Assembly (NCBI RefSeq): GCF_029761915.1
Contig: NZ_CP121695.1
Coordinates: 4,369,501-4,433,500 of the forward strand
Reading direction: 5' to 3'
DNA from: Bradyrhizobium sp. CB1650
Lineage (GTDB): Bacteria; Pseudomonadota; Alphaproteobacteria; Rhizobiales; Xanthobacteraceae
DNA: 64,000 bases
Positions 49,655-58,556 of the stretch are shown one piece after another (the stretch's first letter is position 1; the number at the start of each line of letters is the position of its first letter). Below the pieces are notes generated by a model. It was not told where the DNA came from and searched no databases. It worked only from the letters and a program-made list of their open reading frames with translations. A program made the translations under genes and the position numbers.

Positions 49655-50635
49655 ATGGGCATGAGCGTGGCGAGGATTCTGCGGATTGGTCAGGTGGCCG
49701 CGAACGGCAACCTCGCGTGGGACTCGCTTTCGAACCATGCGAGTCCGAGCTTGCAGAGCCGGTGCTTCAACGTGCTGCTGCGGTGCCTGCCGTTCAAAAT
49801 GCAGCTCGCATCGGCCGAGGCCGTGCAGGCGCATGTGCGAAAGCTGGCCGTGCAGCCAGCGTCGCATCAGCCGACCGGGCTCGGCCGCGGCGTCGAGGTG
49901 ACCCTGACCAAGATGGGAGGATGGCCGGTCTACTACACGGCGCCATCCGCCGGCTCCGGGGGCGGCAACTACGTCATGTTCCTGCACGGCGGCGGCTACA
50001 TCAACGAGATCGTGCCTGCGCATTGGCGCTTCGTCGGTCGCATCACGCGCGAGGGGCGCGTCAGTTGCGTCGTGCCGATCTATCCGCTCGCGCCCGGCGC
50101 CACAGCAAAGGAGATCGTGCCGGCGACGGCCGAGCTGTTGCGGATGCTGCTGGAAGATGCCGGATCCGCCAAGGTCACCGTGGTCGGCAATTCGGCGGGT
50201 GCGGGATTGGCGCTCGCGGCGTGCCAGTGGCTGCGCGATCGCGGACACCGGCAGCCGGATGGCTTGGTGCTGATCTCGCCGGCCGCGGATGCATCGGTCA
50301 GCCGCCCGGAGCAGGTCGCGATCGCCGCATGCGACCCCATCCAGGACATTCCGGGGATCATCGAAGCGGCGCGACTCTATGCCGGTGAGCTCGACGTCGG
50401 CCATCCCTTCGTCAGCCCATTGAACGGCGCGTTCCGCTCGCTCGCGCCGATGATCATCTTCTCGGGGACGCGTGACTTGCTCTATCCCGACAGTGTGGAT
50501 CTCGCCGCCAGGGCAAGGGCGGCCGGTGTGGCGGTCGAGCTGCACCTGTTGCGTGACCAGCCGCACAATTACGCGCTGATGCCGACGCCGGAGGGGCAGC
50601 AGGCGCGCAAGATCATCATGAGCATGGTGGCCTAG
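49655..50635 (+). CDS. Alpha/beta hydrolase, hormone-sensitive-lipase-like esterase
   Basis: A serine esterase of about 326 residues. MFLHGGGYINE (about residues 108-118) is the HGGG oxyanion motif. VVGNSAGAGLAL (about 176-187) holds the nucleophile in GNSAG. The acid and His are in IIFSGTRDLLYPDS and DQPHNYALMP. It resembles steryl-ester/acetyl hydrolases. The ATG at 49655 follows a GCGAGG site; starts at 49610 or 49661 are possible. The divergent TetR gene is its likely regulator. The natural substrate is unknown. Confidence 0.87.
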   Translation: MGMSVARILRIGQVAANGNLAWDSLSNHASPSLQSRCFNVLLRCLPFKMQLASAEAVQAHVRKLAVQPASHQPTGLGRGVEVTLTKMGGWPVYYTAPSAGSGGGNYVMFLHGGGYINEIVPAHWRFVGRITREGRVSCVVPIYPLAPGATAKEIVPATAELLRMLLEDAGSAKVTVVGNSAGAGLALAACQWLRDRGHRQPDGLVLISPAADASVSRPEQVAIAACDPIQDIPGIIEAARLYAGELDVGHPFVSPLNGAFRSLAPMIIFSGTRDLLYPDSVDLAARARAAGVAVELHLLRDQPHNYALMPTPEGQQARKIIMSMVA

Positions 50636-50788
50636 CCGCCGGTGCAATCGCTGGCAGACATGAGCGGTCTGTTGGGGTGACGTGACGGCTCGATGCCAGC
50701 GCGCTGGTGGCGGGGTGGGCCGTCTCTCCCTGTCCCTCGATGCCCCCTTGGGACGTTTCCTCGATATCCGGATTCTTTGCGGGCTGCC

Positions 50789-51028
50789 CTACGCGTGGCC
50801 CTTGATCTCGTAGTGACCGGGTACGCATTTGTAGCGCTCGATGCGCCAGTTGACGTGATAGATCGGATGCTCGCCCATCCATTTCGCGAGGCCTGCCTGT
50901 GCACCGATCGCGCACTGCATCATCGAAATCTCGGGCGTCATGTTGCTATCGGTCACGATTTCCTCGACGCAACTGCCTGAGGCAGCCCCGCCAAGTCGGC
51001 AGAGTACGGCTACGACGGTCACAAACAT
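50789..51028 (-). CDS. Small exported Cys-containing protein
   Basis: A 79-residue protein. The N-terminal hydrophobic MFVTVVAVLCRLGGAASGSC looks like a signal peptide; the mature part has cysteines in SCVEEIV, MMQCAIG and RYKCVPGHYEIKGHA, suggesting disulfides. GAGGTG 6 bases before the ATG at 51028 supports the start (a GTG nine bases upstream is possible). No family is recognised. Confidence 0.55.
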   Translation of the reverse strand: MFVTVVAVLCRLGGAASGSCVEEIVTDSNMTPEISMMQCAIGAQAGLAKWMGEHPIYHVNWRIERYKCVPGHYEIKGHA

Positions 51029-51344
51029 GCATGTCACCTCTCTGGTTGTTTCAGGCCATGAGGAGGATGCAAGCGGAGTGCCACAGCCTGTGTCTGCGAC
51101 GACACGCCGGACAGGCGGACATGAGCCAGCTTCCGAATCTCATTTGACGCTTCGGATTGTAAAAAAATGTCCCTCAACCCGAAGCCGGGCAAATACGGGG
51201 AACCAACAGGAATGAGCGATCGTGAGGGCAGCGTCGCGGCAACAGCGCTTCTTGCCAGTCCGGGTGGCCGTTAGGCCCGAAGTCGTGGTTACCCGCCAAA
51301 AGAGTGGGGCCGCCACGAATGATCAGGAAACGCGAGGGCTAACC
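51029..51344. other. Intergenic region without a supported gene
   Basis: These 316 bases lie between the small exported-protein gene and the frameshifted DapA-like gene. I see no RNA gene, terminator or strong promoter in it. Confidence 0.5.
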
Positions 51345-52254
51345 ATGAAATTACGTCCGACCGGCGTGATTCCGCCGATGACGACGCCGTTCCGGAAAGA
51401 CGGCGAGATCGACTACAAGCTCGTCGCACCCCAGGTCGACTGGATGATCGGCGCCGGCGCCATGGCGTTGCCGCCGCGCAGGCTCGACCGGCGAGGGTCA
51501 CACGCTCGACCACGAGGAATATCGCGACCTGATGGCCGCGACGGTGGAGGCGGTGAGGGGCCGCATCCCCGTGATCGCCGGCATCATCGTGGATTCCACG
51601 CGCGATGCCATTCGCCGCGGCAGGTTGGTGCGCGACATGAACGTCGCCGCGCTACAGGCGACGCCGGTGCATTACCTCTTCAAGCCGGACGACGAGGCGA
51701 TGGTCGCGCATTTCCGCGCCATGGCTGACGAGACCGGCATGCCCATCATCATCTACAACGTCGTGCCGTGGTCGTACCTATCCCCGGCGCTGCTCACGCG
51801 GATCATGACCGAGGTGCCCCTGGTCGTCGGCGTCAAGCAGAGCGCGGGTGATCTCAAGCTGTTTGCCGACCTCATGATGATGGCACCCGACAAGCTGATC
51901 TACAGCGCAGTGGACGCCCTGATGTATCCCTCCTACACGCTCGGCGCCCATGGCTCGATCGCCGCGATCCTGACCGCCGCGCCGCATGCCTCGGTCGCGT
52001 TATGGGACGCGGTGAAGGCGGGCGACCATCCGCACGCGCTCGAGCTGCACAAGCGGCTGCTGACGCTGTGGAACGCGATCATCGCCGACAACCTGCCGGC
52101 CTGCACGCGCTATGCGCAGACGCTCCAGGGATTGCCGAAGACCTGGCCGCGTGCGCCGATGCCGGAAGCTTCCCCCGCGCAGCAGGCCGCGATCCGCAAG
52201 GCGATCGACGGCCTCGGCGCCATCAATGCGAGCCGCATCGCCGCAGCGGAATAG
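51345..52254 (+). pseudogene. Frameshifted DapA/N-acetylneuraminate lyase superfamily gene
   Basis: The reading frame starts MKLRPTGVIPPMTTPFRKDG and is normal for about 39 residues to DWMIGAGA, then shifts by +1 between about 51459 and 51485. The downstream frame continues GEGHTLDHEEYRDLMAATVEAV through IIIYNVVPWSY (catalytic tyrosine), GVKQSAGD (Schiff-base lysine) to the natural end. The substrate loop (expected HGVAAGGSTGE) is scrambled at the break. Either a recent inactivation or a sequencing/assembly error; everything else is intact. The SDR gene downstream may share a catabolic role. Confidence 0.85.
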
Positions 52255-52406
52255 TCCGCCCCTCGAAATAACCGACGTTCTGATGCAGCGCCGATCCGCT
52301 TTTACCTGCGGATGCGGCGCTGCTACATTTTGCGCGTGGTCCGGCCCGGCCCGTGCCGGCGAACGAGGACGAAGAATCAAACCGATAAGGGAGGGGCAGA
52401 CGTCCC

Positions 52407-53378
52407 ATGAAGGAGTTTGCAGGAAAGATCGCGGTCATCACCGGAGGCGGGACTGGGATGGGGCGGGAGCTCGCGCGCCAGCTCGTCGCCGAGGGCTGCA
52501 ATGTCGCGATGTGCGACGTCTCGGAAGCGGCGATGGCCGAGACCAAGCGGCTGTGCGAATTCGAGAAGCTGCCGCAGGGCCTGCGCGTCACCACGCATGT
52601 CGCCGACGTCTCGATCGAGGATCATCTGAAGCGCTTTCGCGACGATCTCGCCGAGCAGCAGATGACCGACAGGATCCATCTCCTGTTCAACAATGCCGGA
52701 ATCGGTGGTGGCGGCAGCCTGTTCACCAACACGCGCGAGCAGTGGGAGCGCACCTTCAACATCTGCTGGGGCGGCGTCTATCTGGGGGTGCGGACCTTCC
52801 TGCCGATGCTGGTCAAGGCGGACGAGGCCCACATCGTCAACACTGCCAGCGTCAACGGCTTCTGGGCCTCGATCGGCATGAACCAGGCGCACACCGCCTA
52901 CAGCTCGGCGAAATTCGCGGTGAAGGGGTTTACCGAGGCGCTGATCAACGATCTCCGCCTGCATGCCCCGCACGTCAAATGCTCGGTGGTGATGCCGGGC
53001 CACGTCGGCACCTCGATCGTGTCGAACTCGCGCAAGGTGCAGAGCGGCGACGGCTCCGACCGCCTCAATGCCGAAGAGATCGCGCTGACGCGCACGCGCA
53101 TGGTCGCCGCCGGCGTGCCAGATGCTGACAAAATGTCGGACGAGGATATCCAGGCGACGTTCGCCGAGCGTGCCCGCAGCTTTCTCGAGGACGCGCCGAC
53201 GACGGCAGCGCAGGCGGCGCGAATCATTCTCGACGGGGTGAAGGCTTCGAAGTGGCGCATCCTGGTCGGCGAGGACGCAAGGCGGCTGGACGAGCGCGTG
53301 CGCGCCACGCCGGAACAAGCCTATGATCGCGCCTTCTATGAAAGCTTCACGCAGGAGGTCGGCTGGCGGCTGGGGTAG
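52407..53378 (+). CDS. Short-chain dehydrogenase/reductase
   Basis: An NAD(P)-dependent oxidoreductase of 323 residues. The Rossmann motif VITGGGTGMGRELA is at about residues 9-22, NNAGIGG at about 96-102, and the catalytic YSSAK at about 168-172 with serine in NTASVNG. The length is 60-70 residues above a minimal SDR because of a C-terminal extension (about 205-323). It lies 152 bases after the frameshifted lyase gene on the same strand. The substrate is unknown. Confidence 0.9.
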   Translation: MKEFAGKIAVITGGGTGMGRELARQLVAEGCNVAMCDVSEAAMAETKRLCEFEKLPQGLRVTTHVADVSIEDHLKRFRDDLAEQQMTDRIHLLFNNAGIGGGGSLFTNTREQWERTFNICWGGVYLGVRTFLPMLVKADEAHIVNTASVNGFWASIGMNQAHTAYSSAKFAVKGFTEALINDLRLHAPHVKCSVVMPGHVGTSIVSNSRKVQSGDGSDRLNAEEIALTRTRMVAAGVPDADKMSDEDIQATFAERARSFLEDAPTTAAQAARIILDGVKASKWRILVGEDARRLDERVRATPEQAYDRAFYESFTQEVGWRLG

Positions 53379-53631
53379 ACCGCCGTGCGAGCGCGCGCGA
53401 CATAGGTATGATGTCCATCATGGCAAGAGGCGCGCCTGTGAATATCGTTGCCGAATGTCGCGCGCGTTCGTCTTCATATGAAGAAACGGCATGTCACGCA
53501 TGCGACATGATCCGTGCGTTCAAGCGATGGTGATCTCAAACGGGCTTCTATTGAACCGCGCCAGCTTGGTTGGCGAACTGAAATAGTTTAGTCAATCAAA
53601 CGGTAATGCCAGCGATTGAGCGTAGCTCCCG

Positions 53632-54747
53632 ATGATTCCCGCATGCCTCTCCGATGACTGGACCCTGTGGCCGGAGCGGGAGGAGCTTTCCGCCGAATTC
53701 ACACGGCTGCTCACGGCAGCTCAGGAGGGCGGCGCCACCATCGCGGAGTGCCTGTTGATCGCACGCCGCTTACGGCGGGGCGATGAATTGTCCTGGCATC
53801 GCGAGTGGAAGAAACTCGCGCGGGTCAACCGCCAGCGCGCCGAGGCGGCGTTCGCGGAAGGCCATAGGGCTAGCGCGCAGCGCAACTGGCTGCGCGCGAT
53901 CAACTATTACAGTGCCGCGGCCATGCCGCTCGATCCGGCCGACGATCGTCGCTGGGTCGCCGTGCTCGCGATGCAGGAATGCGCGCGCAGCTACCTCGCC
54001 GCGCGCGATCCGGCCGGCGAGGTCGTCACGCTGCCCTGGGCGGACGGTCATTCATTGCAGGGGTATTTCGTGCCGGCGCCTTCGGCGAAGGGGCCGACGC
54101 CGACCGTGATCTGCATAGGCGAGCCCGGTCATCGCAAGGAAGAGTTTCTGTTCAAGCTTGCGCCGCATGCGCGCGAGCGAGGACTGTCGCTGCTCGCGAT
54201 CGATCTGTTCGGCGAGCAGCGCGACGACTATCTCGACGAACTGCTGCGGCGCCGCGACCTCGAGAGCTCGATCGCCAGCGTCATGGATTATCTGGGAACA
54301 CGCAGCGACGTCGATTTCGACCGCGTCGCGATTGTCGCCGACGGCTGGGGCTCGTCCTTCGTGGCGCGCGCTGTGTTGCAGGAGCCGCGGCTCGCCGCCG
54401 CCGTCTGCGACGGCGGTTTGTGGGACCTTCACGAGCGTGCTTTCCTGGCGAGCCGGTTCGCGATGAGCGATGTGAGCATCGTCCCGGTGCCGCATTCGCC
54501 GCTGATGGCCAGCAGCCTCGATTGTCCGGTGCTGATCACCATCGGCGACGAGGGCTGGCTGAAGCCGGAGCGGGCGCGCCAAATCGTCCGGCAATCCCGG
54601 CCGGGCTCGCAGGGCGTCATGCTGAAGGTGTTTTCGTCGGAGGAGACCGGCGCGGCACAGGCCCACGCCGACAATCCGACGCTGGCCAACGAGTACATCT
54701 TCGACTGGCTCGAATCGCGGCTCGGGCTGGCCGGGCGGAGCATCTAA
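53632..54747 (+). CDS. Alpha/beta-hydrolase-fold protein, nucleophile serine apparently absent
   Basis: A 371-residue protein with an N-terminal helical cap (about residues 1-130) and a hydrolase fold (about 131-365), the layout of FrsA and dihydropseudooxynicotine hydrolase. PTVICIGEPGHRKEEFLFKLA is the oxyanion-strand region. At the nucleophile elbow RVAIVADGWGSSFVARAV has A-D-G-W-G where G-x-S-x-G is expected, placing Gly238 at the catalytic serine; Ser241 is three residues late. The acid (GDEGWLKPE) and His (AQAHADNP) regions are kept. It may be non-catalytic or use another residue. Confidence 0.75.
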   Translation: MIPACLSDDWTLWPEREELSAEFTRLLTAAQEGGATIAECLLIARRLRRGDELSWHREWKKLARVNRQRAEAAFAEGHRASAQRNWLRAINYYSAAAMPLDPADDRRWVAVLAMQECARSYLAARDPAGEVVTLPWADGHSLQGYFVPAPSAKGPTPTVICIGEPGHRKEEFLFKLAPHARERGLSLLAIDLFGEQRDDYLDELLRRRDLESSIASVMDYLGTRSDVDFDRVAIVADGWGSSFVARAVLQEPRLAAAVCDGGLWDLHERAFLASRFAMSDVSIVPVPHSPLMASSLDCPVLITIGDEGWLKPERARQIVRQSRPGSQGVMLKVFSSEETGAAQAHADNPTLANEYIFDWLESRLGLAGRSI

Positions 54748-54896
54748 AGCATGATCCGGACCCGAAGGGCCGCGCGAGCGCAAAGTGTGCAGCCGTTTTC
54801 CCTCGCGACAAACGTGGAACGCGTTTGCGCGGAGATCATGCTCAAACGATAATCCAAAGCGCGATGACGTCGCGCCTTAGAGCGCCGGCCGCGGCG

Positions 54897-55403
54897 TCAT
54901 AGGTCGTGGGAAATGCGGACGCATGCCTTTTCGAGGCGCATCTTCAACGTCGCGAGCCTTGCCGTGAATTCGGTCAGCTCGTGCTCGTCGAATTCCTGGA
55001 AGACGAATTCGCGGATCGTCTTGTATTGCTCATTGAGGCTGGCGATGTGCTTCTGGGTCTTCTCGACCAGCGACAGTCGCACCACCCGGGCGTCGGTCGG
55101 CGACGGCCGGCGGCGCAGGAGGCCCTTCTTTTCGAGGAGCTTGGACTGGGTGGTGACGAACGACGGATCGACGTGGAGCAGTTTCGAGACCACGTTGACG
55201 GGCACGCCATCGTCCTTGTCGAGATCGGAGATGGCCATCAGAATCAGCCATTGCGGGCCGCTGATGCCGAGCGTCCTGGCCCAGAATTGCCGTAGCTCTT
55301 CGAGGTACATGTTGATCGAGGATATCTCCCAGGTGAAGCGCCTGATGATATCCAGATTTCCGATGGAGCGCAGGCGCGCTCCCTCTTTCCTCGTCGCGGA
55401 CAC
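54897..55403 (-). CDS. MarR-family transcriptional regulator
   Basis: A 168-residue winged-helix regulator. The recognition region VNVVSKLLHVDPSFVTTQSKLLEKKGLL (outline, about residues 74-101) and the wing RRRPSPTDARVVRLSL (about 102-117) are typical. It is oriented away from the porin gene, with 402 bases between, and may control either itself or the porin; the sequence does not decide this. Confidence 0.9.
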   Translation of the reverse strand: MSATRKEGARLRSIGNLDIIRRFTWEISSINMYLEELRQFWARTLGISGPQWLILMAISDLDKDDGVPVNVVSKLLHVDPSFVTTQSKLLEKKGLLRRRPSPTDARVVRLSLVEKTQKHIASLNEQYKTIREFVFQEFDEHELTEFTARLATLKMRLEKACVRISHDL

Positions 55404-55805
55404 AGCGTCACTCCCGTGATCTGATTCTTCTGGCCAGTGTCATCCACCACATACTTCACGCAAGTCTGCCCTGACGCAAGTGCAGGGCAAGGTAATTATG
55501 TCACGAAAACTACAAACATGATCAGCTCAGCAGATGGACTTAGGCCGGGTGTTGCGCCGGGAACACAGAGTTAGCGAAATCCGCAAAGGTGATCTAATAA
55601 ACTATTTTGATTAACGGAACAGCGAAGGCATATTGATGGCGACGGTGGGGGGTTCTCAATCGTCCCGTTGCAGGTGGTTCGCTCAAGTCCCTCGCGTTCA
55701 AGCGGGTGTGTCCGGAAGCGCGAAGCGGCCGAGCGGTTTTTAGAGGCGGGGATCTGGGGGGCCTTACGGTCCTGTCTCCGTAAAATGAGCAACTTGGAGG
55801 TTTAA
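55404..55805. other. Intergenic region between MarR gene and porin
   Basis: These 402 bases are more AT-rich than average, especially 55560-55630, and likely hold the porin promoter and a long 5' leader. A strong GGAGG ribosome site stands 6 bases before the porin ATG. No gene is supported on either strand. Confidence 0.55.
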
Positions 55806-57362
55806 ATGAGAGTGGCGAAGAGCCTTTTGCTCGGCACTGCGGCGGGTCTGATCGCCGTCGGCGGAGCCCAGGCGGCCGATCTTCCGGTCAAGGCCAAGGC
55901 GGTCGAATACGTGAAGGTCTGCTCGCTGTACGGCGCGGGCTTCTACTACATCCCGGGCAGCGACACCTGCGTGAAGCTCGGCGGCTATCTGCGTGCGGAA
56001 GTCGCGCTCAATGCGGGCGGCAACTACAGCGCACAGTACAATGGCGTCTTCGCGGCGAAGAACCGCCTGACGAACTACTACTCGATGCGTGCTCGTGAAG
56101 ATCTCAACATCGATACGCGCACCGCCACCGAATATGGCGTGGTCCGCACCTATTTCGATGCTGTCTTCACCTGGACGACCGGCAACTATGTCGGCACCGG
56201 CAGCGCAACGGGTGCGACCCAGTATAGCGGCACGCTTGGCGTCAACGCCGCCGGCAACGCGTTGGTCGGCTCGAGCGGTGGTGCCGTCAACGGCACCGAC
56301 GGCGGGATCTCGGGCGGCTCGCTCGGCGTCTACTACGCCTTCATCCAGTTCGCCGGCTTCACGATGGGCAAGTCGGTGTCACAGTTCGACGCGCCCTGGA
56401 TCAACTATCCCGGCAACAACTTCGACCAGCTCGTCGGCGGCAGCGGCTCGACCAACGGCGTGGCCCAGTTCACCTACACGTTCGATTTCGGCCAGGGCGT
56501 GACGGCGGCGATTTCGGCGCAGGACCAGACGCAGGTCTACCAGACCGCCATCTGGAATACGGCCGGCATGTCCACCTCGGGCGTCCTCGGCGGTGCTTAC
56601 GGCTCGAACAACCTCGGCGGCAGCACGTCGCCCGACATCGTCGGCATGGTCCGTGTCGACCAGGCCTGGGGTCTGTTCCAGGCGTCGGTGGCTGCGCATG
56701 ACAACCACGTCGCCTACTATGGCGCGACCGAGGCTACCGGCCATCCGGACGACAAGTGGGGCTGGGCGGTTCAGCTCGCACTGTCGATCAAGAACATCCC
56801 GACCGGCGCAGGCGACGTGATCAACCTCTCGGGCGTCTACACCGAGGGCGCGAGCCGCTACAACTTCCAGGAGCTGGCGGCGACCAGCTACTCGATGTTC
56901 GGCAGCTCGAATGCCGCGTATCAGAGCCTCGGCTTCGCCGGCGTGTCGGATGCGGTGTTCGGTCCGGGCGGCAACCTCGAGCTGACCAAGACCTACGGTT
57001 TCCGCGGTGCCTTCACCCACAATTGGAATCCGTACTGGAACACGGCGCTGTACGGTGCATGGGCCGCGGTCAACTACAGCGGCACGGCGAAGAGCCTGAT
57101 CTGCGGCAGCGCCGCGTTCGCCACGCTGACCGGCACCTGCAACCCGGACTTCAACATCGGCCAGGTGGGTGTCATCACCCGCTGGACGCCGGTGAAGGGT
57201 CTGACCTTCTCGGCTGACTTCACCTACAGTCATCTCGATCAGAAGTACTCGGGCGTGATCACGGCGCCGACGCTGTCGACCGTCGCCAAGCCCGCGGCCG
57301 CGTACGAGCTGAAGGATCAGGACACCTACAGCCTCCTGCTGCGCGCCCAGCGCAACTGGTAA
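55806..57362 (+). CDS. Outer membrane porin, Omp2b/RopA-like
   Basis: A trimeric beta-barrel porin of rhizobial type, 518 residues. The signal peptide MRVAKSLLLGTAAGLIAVGG ends at AQA, and the mature protein starts ADLPVKAKAVEYVKVCSLYG. A conserved early segment GFYYIPGSDTCVKLGGYLRAE (outline, about residues 53-73) has two cysteines with the earlier VCSLYG. FGRF-like C-terminal aromatic end is replaced by AQRNW, with a terminal Trp. Assembly would use the BAM complex whose BamE is encoded at 42 kb. A pair of terminators follows. Confidence 0.94.
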   Translation: MRVAKSLLLGTAAGLIAVGGAQAADLPVKAKAVEYVKVCSLYGAGFYYIPGSDTCVKLGGYLRAEVALNAGGNYSAQYNGVFAAKNRLTNYYSMRAREDLNIDTRTATEYGVVRTYFDAVFTWTTGNYVGTGSATGATQYSGTLGVNAAGNALVGSSGGAVNGTDGGISGGSLGVYYAFIQFAGFTMGKSVSQFDAPWINYPGNNFDQLVGGSGSTNGVAQFTYTFDFGQGVTAAISAQDQTQVYQTAIWNTAGMSTSGVLGGAYGSNNLGGSTSPDIVGMVRVDQAWGLFQASVAAHDNHVAYYGATEATGHPDDKWGWAVQLALSIKNIPTGAGDVINLSGVYTEGASRYNFQELAATSYSMFGSSNAAYQSLGFAGVSDAVFGPGGNLELTKTYGFRGAFTHNWNPYWNTALYGAWAAVNYSGTAKSLICGSAAFATLTGTCNPDFNIGQVGVITRWTPVKGLTFSADFTYSHLDQKYSGVITAPTLSTVAKPAAAYELKDQDTYSLLLRAQRNW

Positions 57363-57387
57363 GTTGGGATCGGCGGATCTGACGAAG

Positions 57388-57415
57388 CCTCGGCGGGAAA
57401 CCGCCGGGGCTTTTC
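57388..57415 (+). terminator. Rho-independent terminator of the porin gene
   Basis: The stem GCCTCGGCGG/CCGCCGGGGC with a GAAA tetraloop is followed by TTTT, 25 bases after the porin stop. Confidence 0.85.
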
Positions 57416-57572
57416 CTCAAGAAGGCTCTCGCAGCCTCTCTACGCAAACATCGAAGACGAGCTATGCGATTCGACCGGCGTCAAACTTATTTACTTACCT
57501 GAGTTACTAAGGCATACAGTCTTAAGCCGATTACGAAAGTCACGGCTCTTAGCTTGATGCTAAGCCTCCAGA

Positions 57573-57606
57573 AACCTCCGGCAATGCCCTGCCGGAGGTT
57601 TTAATT
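57573..57606. terminator. Second, bidirectional terminator between porin and gcrA
   Basis: AACCTCCGGCA and TGCCGGAGGTT pair perfectly around ATGCCC. T-rich sequence (TTTTAATTTT) follows on the plus strand, while the minus strand shows only a weak T-run, so it chiefly stops rightward transcription before the convergent gcrA gene. Confidence 0.7.
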
Positions 57607-57622
57607 TTGGGGTGGCGTCGCC

Positions 57623-58102
57623 TCAGCCGCGCATGAGGCGCGGGCGTGAATTCGGCCGATAGGCGAGGCGGCTGTGGCCGGTGCAATAGGGCTGGCCGTC
57701 GGGCGCGACATTGCCGCAGAAGCAGAAATCGTCCGCGCCCGGCGTCGAGATCGGCCAGCGGCAGCGATTTTCGCCGAGATCCATCAACGAGCAGCGGTTG
57801 GCCTCGTCAATCGGCTCCAATATCACCGGCGGTTCGGTCTCGCCGTAGATCGTCGCGAGCATTTCGTATTGCAACCGCGGCATTGCCTTCGATGTGCGCG
57901 CCGGCGCAAAGCTCTTGTCACGGAGCCTGCGCTCGTCGCTCGTCCTGCCGCGCGTAAGATTGAGCCGGGACAGCTTGCCGATCACGGCATTGCGGCTGAC
58001 GCCGATGTCGGCGGCGATCTCGCTGCAGGAGAGGCCGGCCTCGAAATGCTGTTTCAGGAGTGCGATTCGTTCGTCGGTCCAGGTCGGTGAAGGAGCAGGC
58101 AT
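57623..58102 (-). CDS. gcrA: GcrA-family cell cycle regulator
   Basis: Alphaproteobacterial regulator that binds sigma-70 and DNA methylated by CcrM. The N-terminal HTH TWTDERIALLKQHFEAGLSC and GVSRNAVIGKLSRLNL (about residues 8-50) is the family signature. The C-terminal sigma-interacting domain carries CRWPI, FCFCG and YCTGHSRLAY, with a cluster of Cys/His that may bind metal. At 159 residues it is slightly short. Bradyrhizobia often have more than one GcrA-like protein, so this may not be the main copy. Confidence 0.88.
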   Translation of the reverse strand: MPAPSPTWTDERIALLKQHFEAGLSCSEIAADIGVSRNAVIGKLSRLNLTRGRTSDERRLRDKSFAPARTSKAMPRLQYEMLATIYGETEPPVILEPIDEANRCSLMDLGENRCRWPISTPGADDFCFCGNVAPDGQPYCTGHSRLAYRPNSRPRLMRG

Positions 58103-58175
58103 CGGTGACGGTCCCAGGTTGCAGATGATCGCCGGCCGCCTTCCAAGTTCGGTCCGCCTCCCTCGTTCCTACGCC

Positions 58176-58373
58176 TCACGTCCTGCCATTGTCGCGAATC
58201 GACAGAAGCCCGTCTTTGATGGCGAGACGGATACCTTCCTCGATCAATGTCCGCGCGACGCCGGGAACGCTGGTGCCGTGGGTGCCCTGTCTCACCAGTT
58301 TTTCGAGATACGTGATGGTCGAGAGCGCCAAGGTTACGGGAATGCGGTCAGTCTCGGCTTTTTCGGTGGCCAT
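58176..58373 (-). CDS. Small ribbon-helix-helix-like protein, 65 aa
   Basis: Reads MATEKAETDRIPVTLALSTI then YLEKLVRQGTHGTSVPGVAR and LIEEGIRLAIKDG, a pattern of a short strand plus two helices that resembles CopG/Arc-like small DNA-binding proteins. No toxin partner is adjacent. The start ATG is clear; the function is uncertain. Confidence 0.65.
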   Translation of the reverse strand: MATEKAETDRIPVTLALSTITYLEKLVRQGTHGTSVPGVARTLIEEGIRLAIKDGLLSIRDNGRT

Positions 58374-58556
58374 GGCCCGAACGCTAGCCTCTTACTCGGG
58401 TACATAAAAGTAACGATTAAGACTCTATTTAGGTTCGGCCCCGGAAGTCAAATGCGGATCGCAACGGACGCTGAGACCATTGGAATCGCTGGGAAAAATC
58501 CTCATGCGCAAGCGCGCCGTGCGGAGGTGGGAGAGGTGGGAGGGAGGCGGGGCGAT

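Noticed and set aside
55571..55792. A 73-codon leftward open frame before the porin
   Set aside because: It overlaps the likely porin promoter and leader, has no ribosome site and an odd composition.
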